Assembly: GCA_029204225.1 (NCBI GenBank)
Contig: CM055095.1
Span: 21,619,252 to 21,683,251 of the forward strand
DNA from: Diphasiastrum complanatum
Lineage: Eukaryota > Streptophyta > Lycopodiopsida > Lycopodiales > Lycopodiaceae
DNA: 64,000 nucleotides
Direction of reading: 5' to 3'
In this document: in pieces, positions 14,128 to 26,269 of the stretch
Numbering within the stretch: position 1 is the stretch's first letter
How the letters are laid out: each line of letters starts with the position of its first letter
Notes under the pieces: model-generated
What the model saw: only the letters and a program-made list of their open reading frames with translations
Told to the model about the DNA's origin: nothing
Databases searched by the model: none
Made by a program: the position numbers and the translations under genes

Positions 14128-14776
14128 TGTGAAAGATTTCAGATCCTTATAATCCAATCTACTTGAATAATCTTTGGTTAGAAAGAGAAATACACTACCA
14201 ATCTCACCAATGTAGAAAAATCAGCATCTACACGCAAAATGAGATGCAAGCACCAATAGAACTTGATCAAACTTGAACGAAATGATAAAGTATTGTTGTT
14301 GTCCGTACAAACCAGCAAGCTACTGTATTTCACACGTGTGGATCCAAAAATAGCAAATATAGATCATTCTACACATAGAATTGCAAGCAATCACCAAGAT
14401 AGTGCACCAATGGATAGTAGAACCCAAGAGAACCATGTATAAGCATGAAATGAGATAGAGAAGAGAGAAGATCACTCTCTCCATGAGTTACATCCTTTTA
14501 TAGTAGGTCCAAACCCTATTTGGCCACTTGGTTTTCCCACCAAAATGCTAACCCTACTAATTTTTGGTCTAGATTCAATGTACCCAACTATTCAAATTTG
14601 AATCTACTCAAACTCGCATTCTAACATTCCCACACTTTCAAAAAGTGTCTATTCAAATGAATTTTAGACTAATGAACTTTGAAAAGTCAACCTCTAAGTC
14701 TAGAACAAGTTTTGGCCTGAATATGCCAAATATGGAAATATAGCAAAATGTGATGAAACTAGTTGAATCTTTCACA
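14128..14776 (-). repeat. Copia 3' LTR (649 bp), complete ends
   Basis: The block begins TGTGAAAGAT and ends ATCTTTCACA, a perfect 10-bp terminal inverted repeat with the canonical TG...CA ends. On the minus strand it lies directly after a purine-rich polypurine tract (complement of 14,777-14,790) and downstream of the Copia reading frame at 15,137-17,575. It is therefore that element's 3' LTR. The matching 5' LTR is absent because the element is broken near 17,576. Confidence 0.8.
14491..14503 (-). promoter_or_regulatory. TATA-type box inside the Copia LTR
   Basis: The minus strand reads CTATAAAAGGATG, a good TATA box well inside the LTR, as expected for the U3 promoter of an LTR retrotransposon. 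Confidence 0.45.
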
Positions 14777-15136
14777 CTCCCTCTTCAACTAGTTTTAGCA
14801 TAGACTTTGATAACACTCCAAGTGTCCACCATGATACTCCATGAATGAGCTTCCATCTCCATCTTGCAATAAGATACCATCATACTTTGATGACTTGACC
14901 ATGAATGAGTGACATAATGAACCTCCAATATCTTCATTTCCATCAGCAAAACCAGCCAAGAATGCTAGTACATATCCAACATCAAAACAATGCTCACCAA
15001 TGTAACTAGTTTTACCATATCTTGACAATTTGCACACATCCACATGAAATTTCTCAAACATGAGATAGAACAAGTAAAGTAGACTTGAACAACACTTACT
15101 TGCTGCTCCTTTGACCTTACTCAAGTCTTCAATATG
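14777..15136 (-). other. Copia 3' spacer with polypurine tract
   Basis: Between the end of the integrase-region frame and the LTR lies an open minus-strand frame (14,795-15,124) that looks neither like reverse transcriptase nor RNase H. It is followed by the polypurine tract next to the LTR. The element thus lacks RT and RNase H where they should be, either deleted or naturally absent (a large non-autonomous derivative). Confidence 0.5.
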
Positions 15137-17575
15137 CTACAAAAATAGATCCATAACACCTTTGCCAATTACCTCTCCTTTGATGCTCTTGACTAGCTCC
15201 AAATTGCCAACTTCCCTTTTGACTAGTTGAAGCGCTTTGAGATCAACCTCTTGATCTTCAACTTGATCATCAAAGTTATTGAACAAACTTTGTTTTCCAG
15301 ATCCATTACTTGATTTTACAGCAAGATAACATCCATCCACTTGCATAGCACCATCTACACAAGAAGATCCTCCAAAAGATGTTCCACTCTCATCCAAGGA
15401 GGTTAGGAAAGCAGCATAATTTTCAGAAACTACTTGCTTACCCTTTTGATCATATGTGAGCCTTGAAGTCACTTGTCTTTCTCTTGATGTTCTCCTTAGC
15501 TTTTTACTTGATGAAGGTCCATCATCACCACCATCCAAAGTAGGATCCTTCTCATCAATATCAAGAATGTTAGATCCATCCACTCTACCATCAATCATGC
15601 TTGAAGACCCTCTTGGAATGTTCCCTTCATAAAAAATGACATCTCTACCAACAATCACTTTGTTAGTAGAAGGATTGTGAACCTTGTAGGCTTTACTCAC
15701 CTCACTATATCCAACAAAAATACCTCTTCTTGAAGATGGATCCTCCTTGGTCCTATTATCAAGAGTAATGTTGACATAGCATGTGCATCGAAAAGTTCTT
15801 AGAAAGTTGACACTCGGCCTCCTCTGGAATAGCATCTCAAAAGGTTTCCTTCCATCCAAAATAGCACTCGGCCACCTATTGCACAAGAAATTGGCACACA
15901 ACAAAGCTTGATCCCAAAATGGTTTGTCAAGATTAGCACTTATCCTCATAGCTTTAGCACTTTCACATAAAATCCTATTCTTCCTTTTAGCCACTCCATT
16001 TTGTTGTGGGATCCTTGATTTTGTATACTCCCTCTTGATCCCATGCTCATCAAAAAAGGCCTTGAACTTGTTAGATATGTACTCACCACCATTGTCACCT
16101 CTCAAGCACTTGATCTTTGTAGAAAATTGGTTCTCCCTTGCATCCTTGAACTTGACAAAGACATCATACACTTCATCCTTGTTCTTTAGTAGATAGATCC
16201 AACAAATTCTACTAAAATCATCAATGAATGTTACATACATCTTAGCTCCACTATTGCTAATTGTAGTAAATCCATGAATATCCGAATGTACAAGTTGAAA
16301 AGGCTTTGTAAATCTAGAAATAGATCTAGTATAAGGTAATCTATGTGACTTAGACAAAGAAAAAGACTCACAAACATGCTTGGCATCACTTAAATAACTT
16401 GGAAGACCAATCACAACCTTCTTCCTTGCCATTACCTCCAATGACTTGAAGTTGAGATGTCCCATCCTTTTGTGCCAAACCTCTTGAATATAAATTTGCT
16501 CCCTTGCAACACATCCAACTTGGTTAGCAGTAACATAAGCATCTAGTTTGAACAAATTCCCTTTCCTTTTACCTTTTCCAATCAAGACATCCTTCCTTTT
16601 GATCAAACAAGCATCTCCATAAAACTCCACCTTGAGGCCTTTACTTAGCATTTGGCTCACACTAAGTAGACTTTTGGTAATAGATGGAATAAACAAGACA
16701 TCCTCCAAATGAACATTCCTATTTGTAGAGAGAGAAATAGGAATTATGCCAATCTCTTTGATTGCACACTGACCATCATTGGCAGTGTAGATCACCCTCT
16801 TGTCATCTCCATATGCCAACAAAGAAGTGAAGTACTCTTTGTGAAAGGTCATGTGTGAACTTGCTCCACTATCAATCCACCAAGGATCTAGATCTCTATC
16901 ATTAGCAAGCATACATGAAGACATCACAAAAGCATCATCATTTGCATCTTGAACATCCAAACCATCCTCATCAAGAGTAAGATCACCTTGATTGTCTCCT
17001 TGATCTCTCTTCTTCTTGTGGCACTCACTTGCAAAGTGTCCTTTGATGCCACAATAGAAGCACTTGAGCTTTGATCTATCCTTCCTTTTGCCATTTGAAG
17101 AAGCATCCACTTGATCTTCCCCTTTAGACCACTTACTTTTGGTTTTGCCCTTGAATTTGCCCTTTGTGAACATAGCATCCTCTTGAAGTGTCGATGTAGA
17201 TCCACCTCTTGCTTGAAGCCTATATTCCTCATTGATCAAGATCTCTTGAAGGTCAATCAAACTTGGCAAAGTCTTTTGAATAGCAATACTTTGAACAATG
17301 TTAGCATGAGCATCCAACAAGCCATTAAAAATCACTTGAATAAGCTCTTTTTCCTTTATGCTTTCATCTATGCAAGCTAACTCATCATTCAATGCTTTCA
17401 TTCTCAAAACAAAAGTACTTGGACTTTCTTCATTCTTTTGCAATCAAGAAAAGATTTGCCTTCTTAGAGTCAACACTCTAGAAGTAGACTTGGATTCATA
17501 AAGCTTCTTCAATGAATTCCAAGCTTCCAAAGATGATGTGCACTTACCAACTTCCTTGAGAAGATCTATGATAAT
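15137..17575 (-). pseudogene. Ty1/Copia gag-protease-integrase polyprotein, inactive
   Basis: A long minus-strand frame (768 codons to 17,443) plus a gag N-terminal extension to about 17,575, separated by one in-frame TGA. Order of parts: UBN2-type gag helices; a CCHC zinc knuckle (CFYCGIKGHFASEC, near residue 130 of the long frame); the protease motif DSGASSHMT; GAG-pre-integrase (VWHKRMGHL); and an integrase core with HSD and DNGGEY. Two key positions are damaged. The second cysteine of the pre-integrase zinc site is Phe (CESFSLSK, family CxxC). The third acidic residue of the D,D-E triad is Lys (NGVAKRKNR, family VAERKNR). RT and RNase H are missing. The frame is remarkably long for a dead element, suggesting recent insertion or non-autonomous maintenance. 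Confidence 0.9.
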
Positions 17576-17576
17576 C

Positions 17577-18004
17577 ACAGGTTGACCACATGGTATGTAT
17601 TCCAGTTTTGTGGTAGTTACTTTTCATGGTACAATAAGAAGCAAAGTATAATTGTCCTATCCACAACAAAAGCTGAATATAGAACAATGTGTAGCCTTAT
17701 AGTGCAAAAAGCCGTATGGTTGAGACAAATCTTGGGAGAAATTCAAGTGAAATAGGAGAATCGTATGACCATATATAGCGATAGTTAGACTGGCATTCAA
17801 TTGGCAAAGAATCTGGTATTTCATGTGAGAACCAGGCACATAGAGATCCACTATCACTTTATATGTGAAAGATTACTTAATAGAGAAATAAAGATTGTTC
17901 ATTATAGTACATATCAACAACTAGCTACTAGTTTCACTAAGCCACTCATAAGAGAAAAGTTTGATAGATTTAGATCAAAGCTCTCTATACTTAAAGTTTG
18001 TTGA
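17577..18004 (+). pseudogene. Copia RNase H C-terminal fragment
   Basis: Plus-strand frame with a few stops that reads through the end of a Copia polyprotein: KKQSI, TKAEYRTMCSLIVQKAVWLR, YSDS (RNase H acidic residue), then RHIEIHYHF and FTKPLIREKF. It is fused head to head with the minus-strand gag of the neighbouring element at about 17,576. The breakpoint therefore joins two Copia copies in opposite orientation. Confidence 0.75.
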
Positions 18005-18058
18005 CTTGGGTGCTATATAAAAGCTTGGTTAAAAAGTAAAGTCTACTTTTAGGGAGAG

Positions 18059-18300
18059 TGTTAATATAAAAGTAAACTTACTGCGTCATTGGCTCGGAGG
18101 TCCAGCCAGTAGACTAGGGCCAATTGTGCTAGTGACTAGATAGTCGACAGGACACACATTCCATCAACGACAACACTAGTCATGTATGGGGTGGCTCCAA
18201 AAATACTATATATACAGTGTTTTGGTTTGAACAATATGGTTGGCTACATATTGGAGTTTTGATTTTGGAGTGCTTACTGTGTTAACTTCTGTTTATGCCA
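18059..18300 (+). repeat. Start of the 3' LTR of the plus-strand Copia
   Basis: A polypurine tract (TTTAGGGAGAG) immediately precedes TGTTAATATAAAAG at 18,059, the expected PPT-LTR junction downstream of RNase H. A TATA-like 'ctatatatacag' lies near 18,208. The right-hand LTR edge could not be fixed; the end given is approximate. Confidence 0.5.
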
Positions 18301-20600
18301 ATGTGTGATCCTATGAATCATAAATTTTAAGTAAAAGTAAGTGAGGCTTTTTAATTAAGTTTGACTGTGCATGTATGTTTATTTGTTGGTCTAACTCAAA
18401 CATTTTTGTACTAATGAAATAACATAGCTCTACCATATCTAACATATTACTACTGTACCTAGCATAATTTTTTATTGAATATGTTTATATAATCAATAAC
18501 TCATATCATAATAATACAAACAACTAAATTTCTTTTTCCATTAGGTTTATATCATTATCATGAGATCACAGTTTACATACAATTTTTTTGCACTTTCAGT
18601 TTTATAATCTTTTAATATCAATACTTGGTTGGTATTCCAATGTGATTAAAAGATACATACATTTCAAAAGATTTTATCATGGATATTGATGACTATGTCC
18701 ATGGTTGTATACGAATTATTTATGTCATGATAATTGCTTGCAAGTCCTTTTTTACTTTCTTTGGAAAGAAAAAAAAGTTACACAAGATATTAGGTGGAGT
18801 TCCACTTTATGATTAATTATGAAATGCTATTTTTATACTAAAACATCTATGATGAAACCCTAGAACCATAGAAAAGAATACTATATAGACTCGACATGTG
18901 ATTAACGTGTCATTAAATTTAGCTATATACTAGGTTATTTTTAATATAAAAAAATGCTAAAGATTCTAAAAAGATTTCAAGAGCTCATCACTTATTATGT
19001 TATGCATTCACAAAGTTTTTTTGAATTTAGAAGAGTTGAGCAAAGATTAATCAAACAATTCAAAAGAGGATCTTTTGGTTTTGTGTATTTCATAAAATCA
19101 CATTGTTGGAGCCAAAAACGTTTTAAGCATATCAATACATTTTAGGACACAATAATTTTTGTTGTAAAAAACATCCATTGTGATTTGCCTAATTATATTG
19201 AAGTCAATCCATATAGCATCATTATTACCATTTAAGAATAATGATGAGCCCACTTTTCTAACAAAGAGTGATCATTCATTCTCTGTAAGTTGAGCTTTTC
19301 AAGCTCTACCTAATAAATCAAGGTATGACTGTTTTGGAATATCGAGACATTAAGTTATGATAGAAGTACAAAGACTTAAACATTTATATTTGATGTCATT
19401 TATATATGGATATCATTAAAAACGTTGTTTCCTAGAGAAGTTGCAAATTTAAATAAAAGATCCAAATTGAATGAAATAAAAGCACCAAAAAATAGATTTT
19501 ACAGTTTCAATTATAGTTTTCTAGAAATTTTTTGCTACGATGATCAAATAACTATACATATATCAAATATATGACTATTTTATAGATACTTATTTTATTG
19601 AAAAGCATGGATAAATGTTTAATAATGTTATCGAGACACTTTTGTCTTTATCACCCACTTTTTGATGCTTTATATAAAAAACCCATTTAAAAGTATATTT
19701 AATTTTCATAGAATAAAATAACAGACTTTAAAAAAAATGCACAAAACTACCAACCAATCTCAAGTAGGTCTACCGCAACATGAGCATAAATCGGAGTCAA
19801 TAAAAAGGTCAAGTTATGTAAGCATTTAGTCTTGAGAAGATTTGAGACATGCACAACTTTTGTAGTATTTAATGGGTGTAGCTTGAAGTGGTTAACAAGA
19901 TATATATTTTGACTCGTGAGCAAGTACCATAGTAGCATATATCTATATAGATAAAAGCTAAGATTTGAGTCTTAGTTGCTAAGTCTCTAGTTGGTTTGAA
20001 ATATTTCTTTTCATTAGATTTGTTTCAATGATTTCATGTGTATTTTGGAGGTTTTAGATAGAGGCACACAAACTCATTAGTTTTCCAAAAATGTAGTTCA
20101 ACCTTATAAAACATATGTACTGATATATATTTTTCCATGCTATAGAACAATTGTCAAGAAGGATCCAAAAAAGAAAATTACTGGATTCGAGGCTTTGACA
20201 TCTTTGAGATTAGCCCTCTCGAAAAACTTGAAAAAGACATTAACTACCTAAAGGGCAATGACACTCTATGGTAGGGTTGACTTCAAAAGAGACTGCCAAT
20301 ACAAAAGATTTACTTGTAAAATAGAGTCATTTTCATTAAATGAGTTTGGAGTATATCATTGATTTCAAACATTAGTTTTCAAAGTTACTTCATGAAGACC
20401 CATAAGAAGATTGAAAAAGAAAGGACACTCAATCACTATAAAAATAGCAAATGTGCCTTTCATTTTAACAGAAAAAATACCACCATTTTGGTCTAGTAAA
20501 AATAGGAACAAAAGTTTTATCATCTCAAGAGAGAAAAGAACAAAATTCTATCACCTCAAACTCAATGGCACTTTATCAAGCAAGCCATCACGGAACGATA
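18300..20600. other. Strongly AT-rich stretch, nothing recognised
   Basis: Short open frames (for example 18,954-19,145 plus, and 20,411-20,644 plus) have no recognisable domains and biased composition. No RNA gene or clear repeat was seen. Confidence 0.45.
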
Positions 20601-20619
20601 ACAGGGGTCAGCATCTCGA

Positions 20620-21390
20620 ATGCAACCAGTTTGACCACCTGTGATGCACGTTTGAAGGGCAAGATGTCACACACTCCATTCATCAAAGACTCCTATAGAA
20701 CGACTAAGCCTTCTGGAGCTAGTACATTCTGACATCTGCGGAGCATTCAATGTGATCTCAGTAGGAGGTTCAAAGTGGCAGCCTGCTGCTACAGTTCCTG
20801 TAAACCAAGATGGTTCCGGACCGAGCAGAGCAGACAAAGACAAAGGCATTGCTGTTTCAGGAGGATCTCCTAGAAGGTCGACAAGACCACAAAGAGCACC
20901 AGTAAGATATGTGCCAGGCAGCTCAGCTTTCACATCAGAAGAGTTTTGCGGATTCAGTGGTGAACCACATACTTTCGAGAAAGCAATTGAATGTCCAGAA
21001 AAGGACAGATGGCTCCAGGCCATGAATGAAGAGATGGAGTCCATGATGAAGAACTAGGTATGGACATTGCAGCCATTACCACATAAGCACAAGACTATAA
21101 AATGCAAATGGGTTTTCAAGCTCAAATACGGACCAGATGGGAACATGACGAAATACAAGGCAAGACTAGTAGCGAAGGGTTTCTCTCAGAGATATGGTAT
21201 TGACTATTCTGAAACCTTCTCTCCTATCCTTAAACACTCCTCCCTATGTTTGTTATTTGCATATGCAGCAGCTTATGACCTCAGGACCCCCCTTGTGGAC
21301 GAGAAGATAGCCTTCTTGCATGGCAAGCTAGACGAAGAGGTCTATATGGATCAACCCCCAGGATATGTCTCGAATTCACTTCTTGACTAT
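20620..21390 (+). pseudogene. Copia fragment: end of pre-integrase, hinge, first half of RT
   Basis: Plus strand. CDACLKGK and LELVHSDICG mark the end of GAG-pre-integrase and the first integrase Asp. The rest of the integrase core is deleted, and the frame jumps at about 20,775 to the serine/proline-rich hinge (RRSTRPQRAPVRYVPG). The RT N-terminal half follows: KWVFKLKYGPDG, YKARLVAKGFSQ, DYSETFSP, AFLHGKL, VYMDQPPGYV. One in-frame TAG at about 21,055 interrupts it. RT stops abruptly near 21,390 where minus-strand Copia sequence begins; the missing second half resumes at 24,150. Confidence 0.82.
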
Positions 21391-21399
21391 GCATGCAGA

Positions 21400-22819
21400 A
21401 TGCATAGAAGCATAGTCTTCTGTGCCACAGAGTGTCTGGCGAGTAATCATGAGTCTGATGCACCTGATCTGCAGGTAGCCATACCTTCATATGATATAGG
21501 TTTCCTTTCCTTCTGCCTTGAGCGATCAATGTACTGGTACTGGCATCAATCACGTTGCATGCTTCGTCACAAAACGTCACACGCATCCCTGCATTTGCTA
21601 TTCTTGCTACAGAAAGCAAGTCTTGTTGCAAAGTAGGCACGAACAGAACGTCTTTGAGCTGTTTGTCTTTGCCGTTGGTGTTAAGCCATAGTGAACCAAT
21701 ACCGTTCACTTGACGTCTCGATCCTTCTCCAAGAACTATGAATCTTGAAGGATCTGTACTTCTAAAATCAGATATTATTCGTCTTGATATCACAAAGTGT
21801 GAGGTGGCTCCTGAATCTAGGATCACCTCATGTGTGTCAGATGTTGATGTTGCACACACGTCTTCACAGATGTAGGCGGTCGAACAGTTTCTGTTCGTTC
21901 TTTCTTCGCCCATCTTGGAGCTCTCGGGCTCCTCGACATAGGATGAACTATTGATGTTCTCCTGTCTGTCCTGTGCTGTTTTGTTTCTCAGATTCTGGCG
22001 GCAATCCACGACTACGTGACCCTTCTTGTGGCAGTGAATACACTCAATCTTGGGATTGAGCCAGCAACCATCTACTGTGTGCCCGTCTCTTCTACATCTC
22101 AAGCAAGTCTTCTTGTCTGCACCTTGTTGTTTGGACCTCTCTTTGCTCTTCCAATTGCCTTTGCTGGTCCCTTCTACTTGCTGATCACAATCTTGGCTCT
22201 GATTTGACTCCCTCTTAGGCTTAAATTGTTTCTTGAATTTTTCTTTGTTGTCGTAGAGGGCCTGGTCAGAACCATCCTTGTGATCAAGATGTTCTCTAGC
22301 CTCGACTTCCTCTCGAATCTCGACAATTGCCTTTTTGAGGTTCATTGTAGGACCTTTCGCGAGCAAGGTCCTTGTCGTCTGGAATGATCTGGGTAAGGCT
22401 CTCAATAGGTAGGTGAGCTGCTTCTCAACTGACACAACATTCTCTACTTCAGAGTTATGTAGTGATAGAAACAGATCCTTCATCTTTCTCACAAAATAAG
22501 TGAAGTATTTTCCATCCCACTGCAAATTCGTCAACTGATCTTCCAGCATCATGATTTGACTTCTTAATTTCGTCTGAAATCTTGTGAGCAATGCATCCCA
22601 CATTTCCTTAGCTTTGGAGAATGTTGCCAGCTCAAGTGTCATACTATCTTTGATGGAAGATAATAGCAAGGCTACTGCCTTGTCGTTTTTCTCCCTCCAC
22701 TCACTTAGCTCCTTGTCTGATGTTGTAGGCATCTCTTCTGTGCCATCCACCTAGGGAAATAAACCTTTGCCCCTGAAAATTGTGCAGATCTTACTCTGCA
22801 TGCTGCTGATTGAAGCCAT
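21400..22819 (-). pseudogene. Copia gag-protease half, reverse orientation
   Basis: Minus strand, probable ATG at 22,819, with a TAG before residue VDGTEEMP and then a continuous frame. It contains UBN2-type gag, two CCHC zinc knuckles (CLRCRRDGHTVDGC and CIHCHKKGHVVVDC), and the protease motif ILDSGATSHF. It continues through LKDVLFVPTLQQDLLS and ends at LWHRRL, the first residues of GAG-pre-integrase. The break at about 21,400 falls almost exactly where the plus-strand fragment at 20,620 takes up the polyprotein. The two may be halves of one family rearranged by inversion or by nested insertion. Confidence 0.85.
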
Positions 22820-22921
22820 TGCTTCTGAAGTCTGTTTTCTCATTGATGGTTGTTTGTTTGAATGCTAGGCCTTCTGTATCTGATAGCTTTTTGGCTACGC
22901 CAGATTATGATAAGATAGGTA

Positions 22922-23800
22922 GGCTCTGATACCACTGTTGATATGGAAGAAGTGAAAGTCTTTCGCGGTCGCAAAATAGTCGCGAAACTATCGCGAAAGT
23001 GAAGCAACCACGACTCAATGCGATTAGGATGGAGTTTAGATGTGGTCGCTGGACACTGCCAGTTGAATCACTTCTACATTCCTTCAGAATGTAGTCAAGC
23101 ACTGCTAATCTACGTTTATATTTTAATGTATCATTCAACACATTCATGTGCACAATGGCTACAAGGTCATCTATTGATTTTCTCTAATTTTTCAAGCACT
23201 GCATGCATATCCACGCAGTGCGTTGGCGTGAGAGAAATTCAATTCTCTCGCGAGTGGATGTCTCGCTTACTAGCGGACTTGTGGATCTCTGTGGATCCTA
23301 ATCACAGAATTCGTCTCGCACGCAAGCGGACTTCTTGTCTGCATTTCGTCTTGATTGCTTACTAGCATCAGACTACTTCATATGTATATTCATCTATCAT
23401 CCAGCAAGTATATAGTCACTCTATGTAGCTTTAAGATTAGAGTGATTAAGCATCTACAACTAATCAGGAAATTACAAGAGTGGCAGATTAGCCATGACCT
23501 AGAGTGTATCTGCTGACATCATGCCATCAGTTAAGATATCTGTACTCTTGGGTACTTGCATGATCTTTGCTGGTACTCTTTGGAGCGTGAGGGCAGAAAA
23601 GGTTTAACGACGTTTTTCATGTCGTGTCGTTGGTTTCGTTCCGTCATCTGACTTTCTCGTGTTGGACTGCAAAAGATATTCATTCGCGAATCTTTCACGT
23701 TTGTGTCTTCTCGTCAAGTGTTCGTGAAACTTTCGTGTTTTGTGTCTCTTGACTTTTGTGTTCAGGTAGAGGGCTGAAAGCTTGCAAGGCTTTGTAAACA
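22922..23800 (-). repeat. Primer binding site and 5' LTR of the minus-strand Copia
   Basis: The complement of 22,922-22,934 reads TGGTATCAGAGCC, an initiator-Met-type primer binding site, 100 bp upstream of the gag start. One base further on, the LTR begins on the plus strand as TGTTGATATGG at 22,936 (read on the minus strand, it ends in CA). The outer LTR edge was not located; 23,800 is a guess based on a change of sequence character. Confidence 0.6.
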
Positions 23801-23834
23801 GAAACGTTTTGTTTCTTCAAAATTCACTAAAACC

Positions 23835-23955
23835 ATAAAAAATCCTATGATTTCCATCAAGATTCATGGAGGCCACAATTATGATCTTTAGGCTGAAAAT
23901 AACCAAGTATCTGAGAAGCCACCTACTTGAAATTGAATTCCACCACCTAGAAAAA
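23835..23955 (+). pseudogene. Copia gag N-terminus fragment
   Basis: Plus-strand broken frames give GGHNYDL, then one frame over RLKITKYLRSHLLEIE. This matches the start of Copia gag (DUF4219-type: NYxxWxxxMxxxLRSxxLWxxV). It is followed within 80 bp by the primer-binding-site sequence in the opposite orientation, so this is another join of two elements. Confidence 0.45.
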
Positions 23956-24030
23956 TAAGCAAAGAGATACACCAAAAGAACTGCAAAAATCCAAGATCCA
24001 CAAGCCCCACTTGGGGTTGATGTGATCCAA

Positions 24031-24042
24031 GCTCTGATACCA
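24031..24042 (-). other. Second primer-binding-site sequence
   Basis: The complement reads TGGTATCAGAGC. It marks the edge of a further LTR fragment, or part of the same rearranged Copia nest. The base before it does not form a perfect LTR end. Confidence 0.45.
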
Positions 24043-24149
24043 CTATAATGATCGCCAAGTGAAGATCTTCAAGAATCCTGTCACATGCAAACCAAAAGGA
24101 CACCTGTGGAGCGTGAACCACCCAACCAACATGGAGAGGCTAGTCAATA

Positions 24150-24885
24150 CCCTAACCAATCCACCCCCATACGGTCTGAAACAATTAGCCCGACAATGGT
24201 ATAAAAGGAAAGATCAAGCTCTGAAATCATCAGGATTCAAGCCTCTGTTGGCTGATTCCAATGTATATGTCAAAGTTACAGATGGGCAGATCATCATTGT
24301 GGCTGTGTATGTGGATGACACTCTGATACTTTGCAGGAGTGAGCAGCTAATTGCTGAAGTGAAGACTGACATCTCGAAACATTTTGAGATCGTGGATCTG
24401 GGAGAAGCAGGTGTTACCTAGGCTTGCAAATTGAAAGGGGCTATTAGGGAGGTAAGTTATACCTTCACCAGTGCAGATACACCTAGAAGATCCTAAAGGA
24501 TTTTGGGATGCTGAATTGCAAAGGAGCAAATACTCCAATTCTCGTAGGGACGGTGCTGACAAATGATGACTGTCCAAAGGCCGAGAAAGAGAGAGAACAT
24601 ATGTAGCTCACACCTTACAGGAAGCTGATAGGATCATTGATGTACCTTGCAGACAACACACGTCCTGATATTGCTTATGCAGTATTCAATATGAGCCAAT
24701 TCTGCACGAATCCCGACTCGAGACATTGGAAGATTGCAAAACGCATTTTGCAATATCTTCAATTAACGAGGGATTACGGGTTGTGTTATTGTCATGATGC
24801 AGGTTTCATGATGCTTTCCTACAGTGATGCTAGCTGGGCATCTCTCAAAAGTCATACGTGGATGATTGTAGATGTGGTTTCTTGA
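24150..24885 (+). pseudogene. Copia second half of RT and start of RNase H
   Basis: Plus strand: YGLKQLARQWYKR, then the intact RT catalytic box VYVDDTLIL near 24,310, then ISKHFEIVDLG. After several stops comes YRKLIGSLMYLADNTRPDIAYAV, and then the RNase H start YSDASWA near 24,820. This continues the RT fragment ending at 21,390, with 2.8 kb of opposite-strand Copia in between. The RNase H C-terminus and the 3' LTR are lost. Confidence 0.82.
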
Positions 24886-24889
24886 GAGT

Positions 24890-26030
24890 ATGCCGTGTTG
24901 TTTCCACGAATAGTTTGTTTTTCTTTAGATCACAACAGAAAGAGTAATCTTCATCTCATAGCTTCATTTTAAGAATCAAGTAAATGACTAAGGAACTTTC
25001 GAAGAGTTTTCAAGTGCGCTTGCTTTTATGTGTTTCAATAAGTGATGTACCTTTTTAGAGACTTAGTAGTGCACGGTTTGGATTCAAACCAAAATGTAAA
25101 TGGTAGTAGGCCGTAGTTACAAAAAGATGCTACATTACCACAAAGCATAGATGAAAATTTAGTGTCAATTGATAAGACTCTTCATGAGATAAGCCAAGTG
25201 CTTGGAAAGACACATAGAAGCAAAATCTGAGTATTAAATCAAGTGGTGGATCGATGTCCACACATCATTAGATCCATTCAGTCTAGTTTGAAACAAACTT
25301 TTTTTTTGAGGTGAGAGATGAACTTAAAGCTCTTTGGTGTCCATCGCTAGAACAACATAATGTAGACCCGAAATTTCTTAATAAAAAACATATTGGAAAC
25401 TACTGTTCATCACTGGATAGGAGGTATGTTAATCATGCAATAAACAAGAGAAAAATTCATTTATGAGGCTACAGACTACTGTTTATCGTTGTGGACAACG
25501 ACTACATCCATTTGGTTTTAGACATATGTTTATCAACCATAAATGTAATGCACAAAAAGGCAATTGTCTTTTGGTTTTCATCACTACCTAATAGGCAAAA
25601 GCCATTGAAAAAAAAAATTGATAAGGACATTTAGTAGTCCATCGATGCATATGTAGTAGAACACGCTACTTTAGAAAGTGAAGAGAGTGATGAAGGCTCC
25701 ATCACCACCTATGAGCCAACTAGATCCACTGTGTTAACCAAAAAAAAGTGACGGGTTGTCCATCGTTGACAAACCCATAATTTCTCATAAATTGTGTATC
25801 ATATGATGATTGAAGTTCAACCAAATCATAAAACAGCAAGGAAGCATAAAACTGATTGCTAAGAGCAAGAAAAAATGATAGTTTTGTAAAGAAATGAGAT
25901 GAGAAACTCTTACCATATGATAGTTTTATATGGTAGGGTGGTAGGGTGCAATTGCTGGAGGAGGGAGACAATGAACTCTTCTTCACAAGATGTTGTGAGG
26001 AACATTCATCGAGACATCATAATTTATAGT
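24890..26030. other. Stretch with no recognised gene
   Basis: Open frames are short and unmatched. The minus-strand frame at 25,720-25,986 lies just downstream of the Gypsy fragment and may be its decayed continuation, but RT motifs are not visible. Confidence 0.4.
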
Positions 26031-26034
26031 GTCA

Positions 26035-26230
26035 TGCAGTGAGGCTTCTAGCCTCTTCTGATGCACTCATCCGATAAGGATGTTGTGCGATCGAAATTGA
26101 ACCAGGTATAAGCTCAATTTTATGATCAACTGTGCTTTCAGGTGGTAAACCTACAAGAATGTCTATAAAAACATCATTGAATTCCTACCTAAGTGTTAAC
26201 ATTCTATGTGGAAATTTTGATCTAGTGGAG
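26035..26230 (-). pseudogene. Ty3/Gypsy fragment at the protease-RT junction
   Basis: A minus-strand frame reads EFNDVFIDILVGLPPESTVD, then IELIPGSISIAQHPYRMS. This is the conserved lead-in to Gypsy reverse transcriptase (F-D-VF...-LPP...-H-I-L-PG--P----PYR-). The RT catalytic motifs that should follow are not found. Confidence 0.65.
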
Positions 26231-26269
26231 AGTACAGATCAAAGATGCAATCACTGACTAATTGCCAAC

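Noticed and set aside
15924-16196. Plus-strand frames inside 15.1-17.4 kb
   Set aside because: Shadows of the minus-strand Copia polyprotein.
20667-21044. 125-codon minus-strand frame
   Set aside because: Antisense of the plus-strand Copia hinge and RT region, whose motifs are clear.
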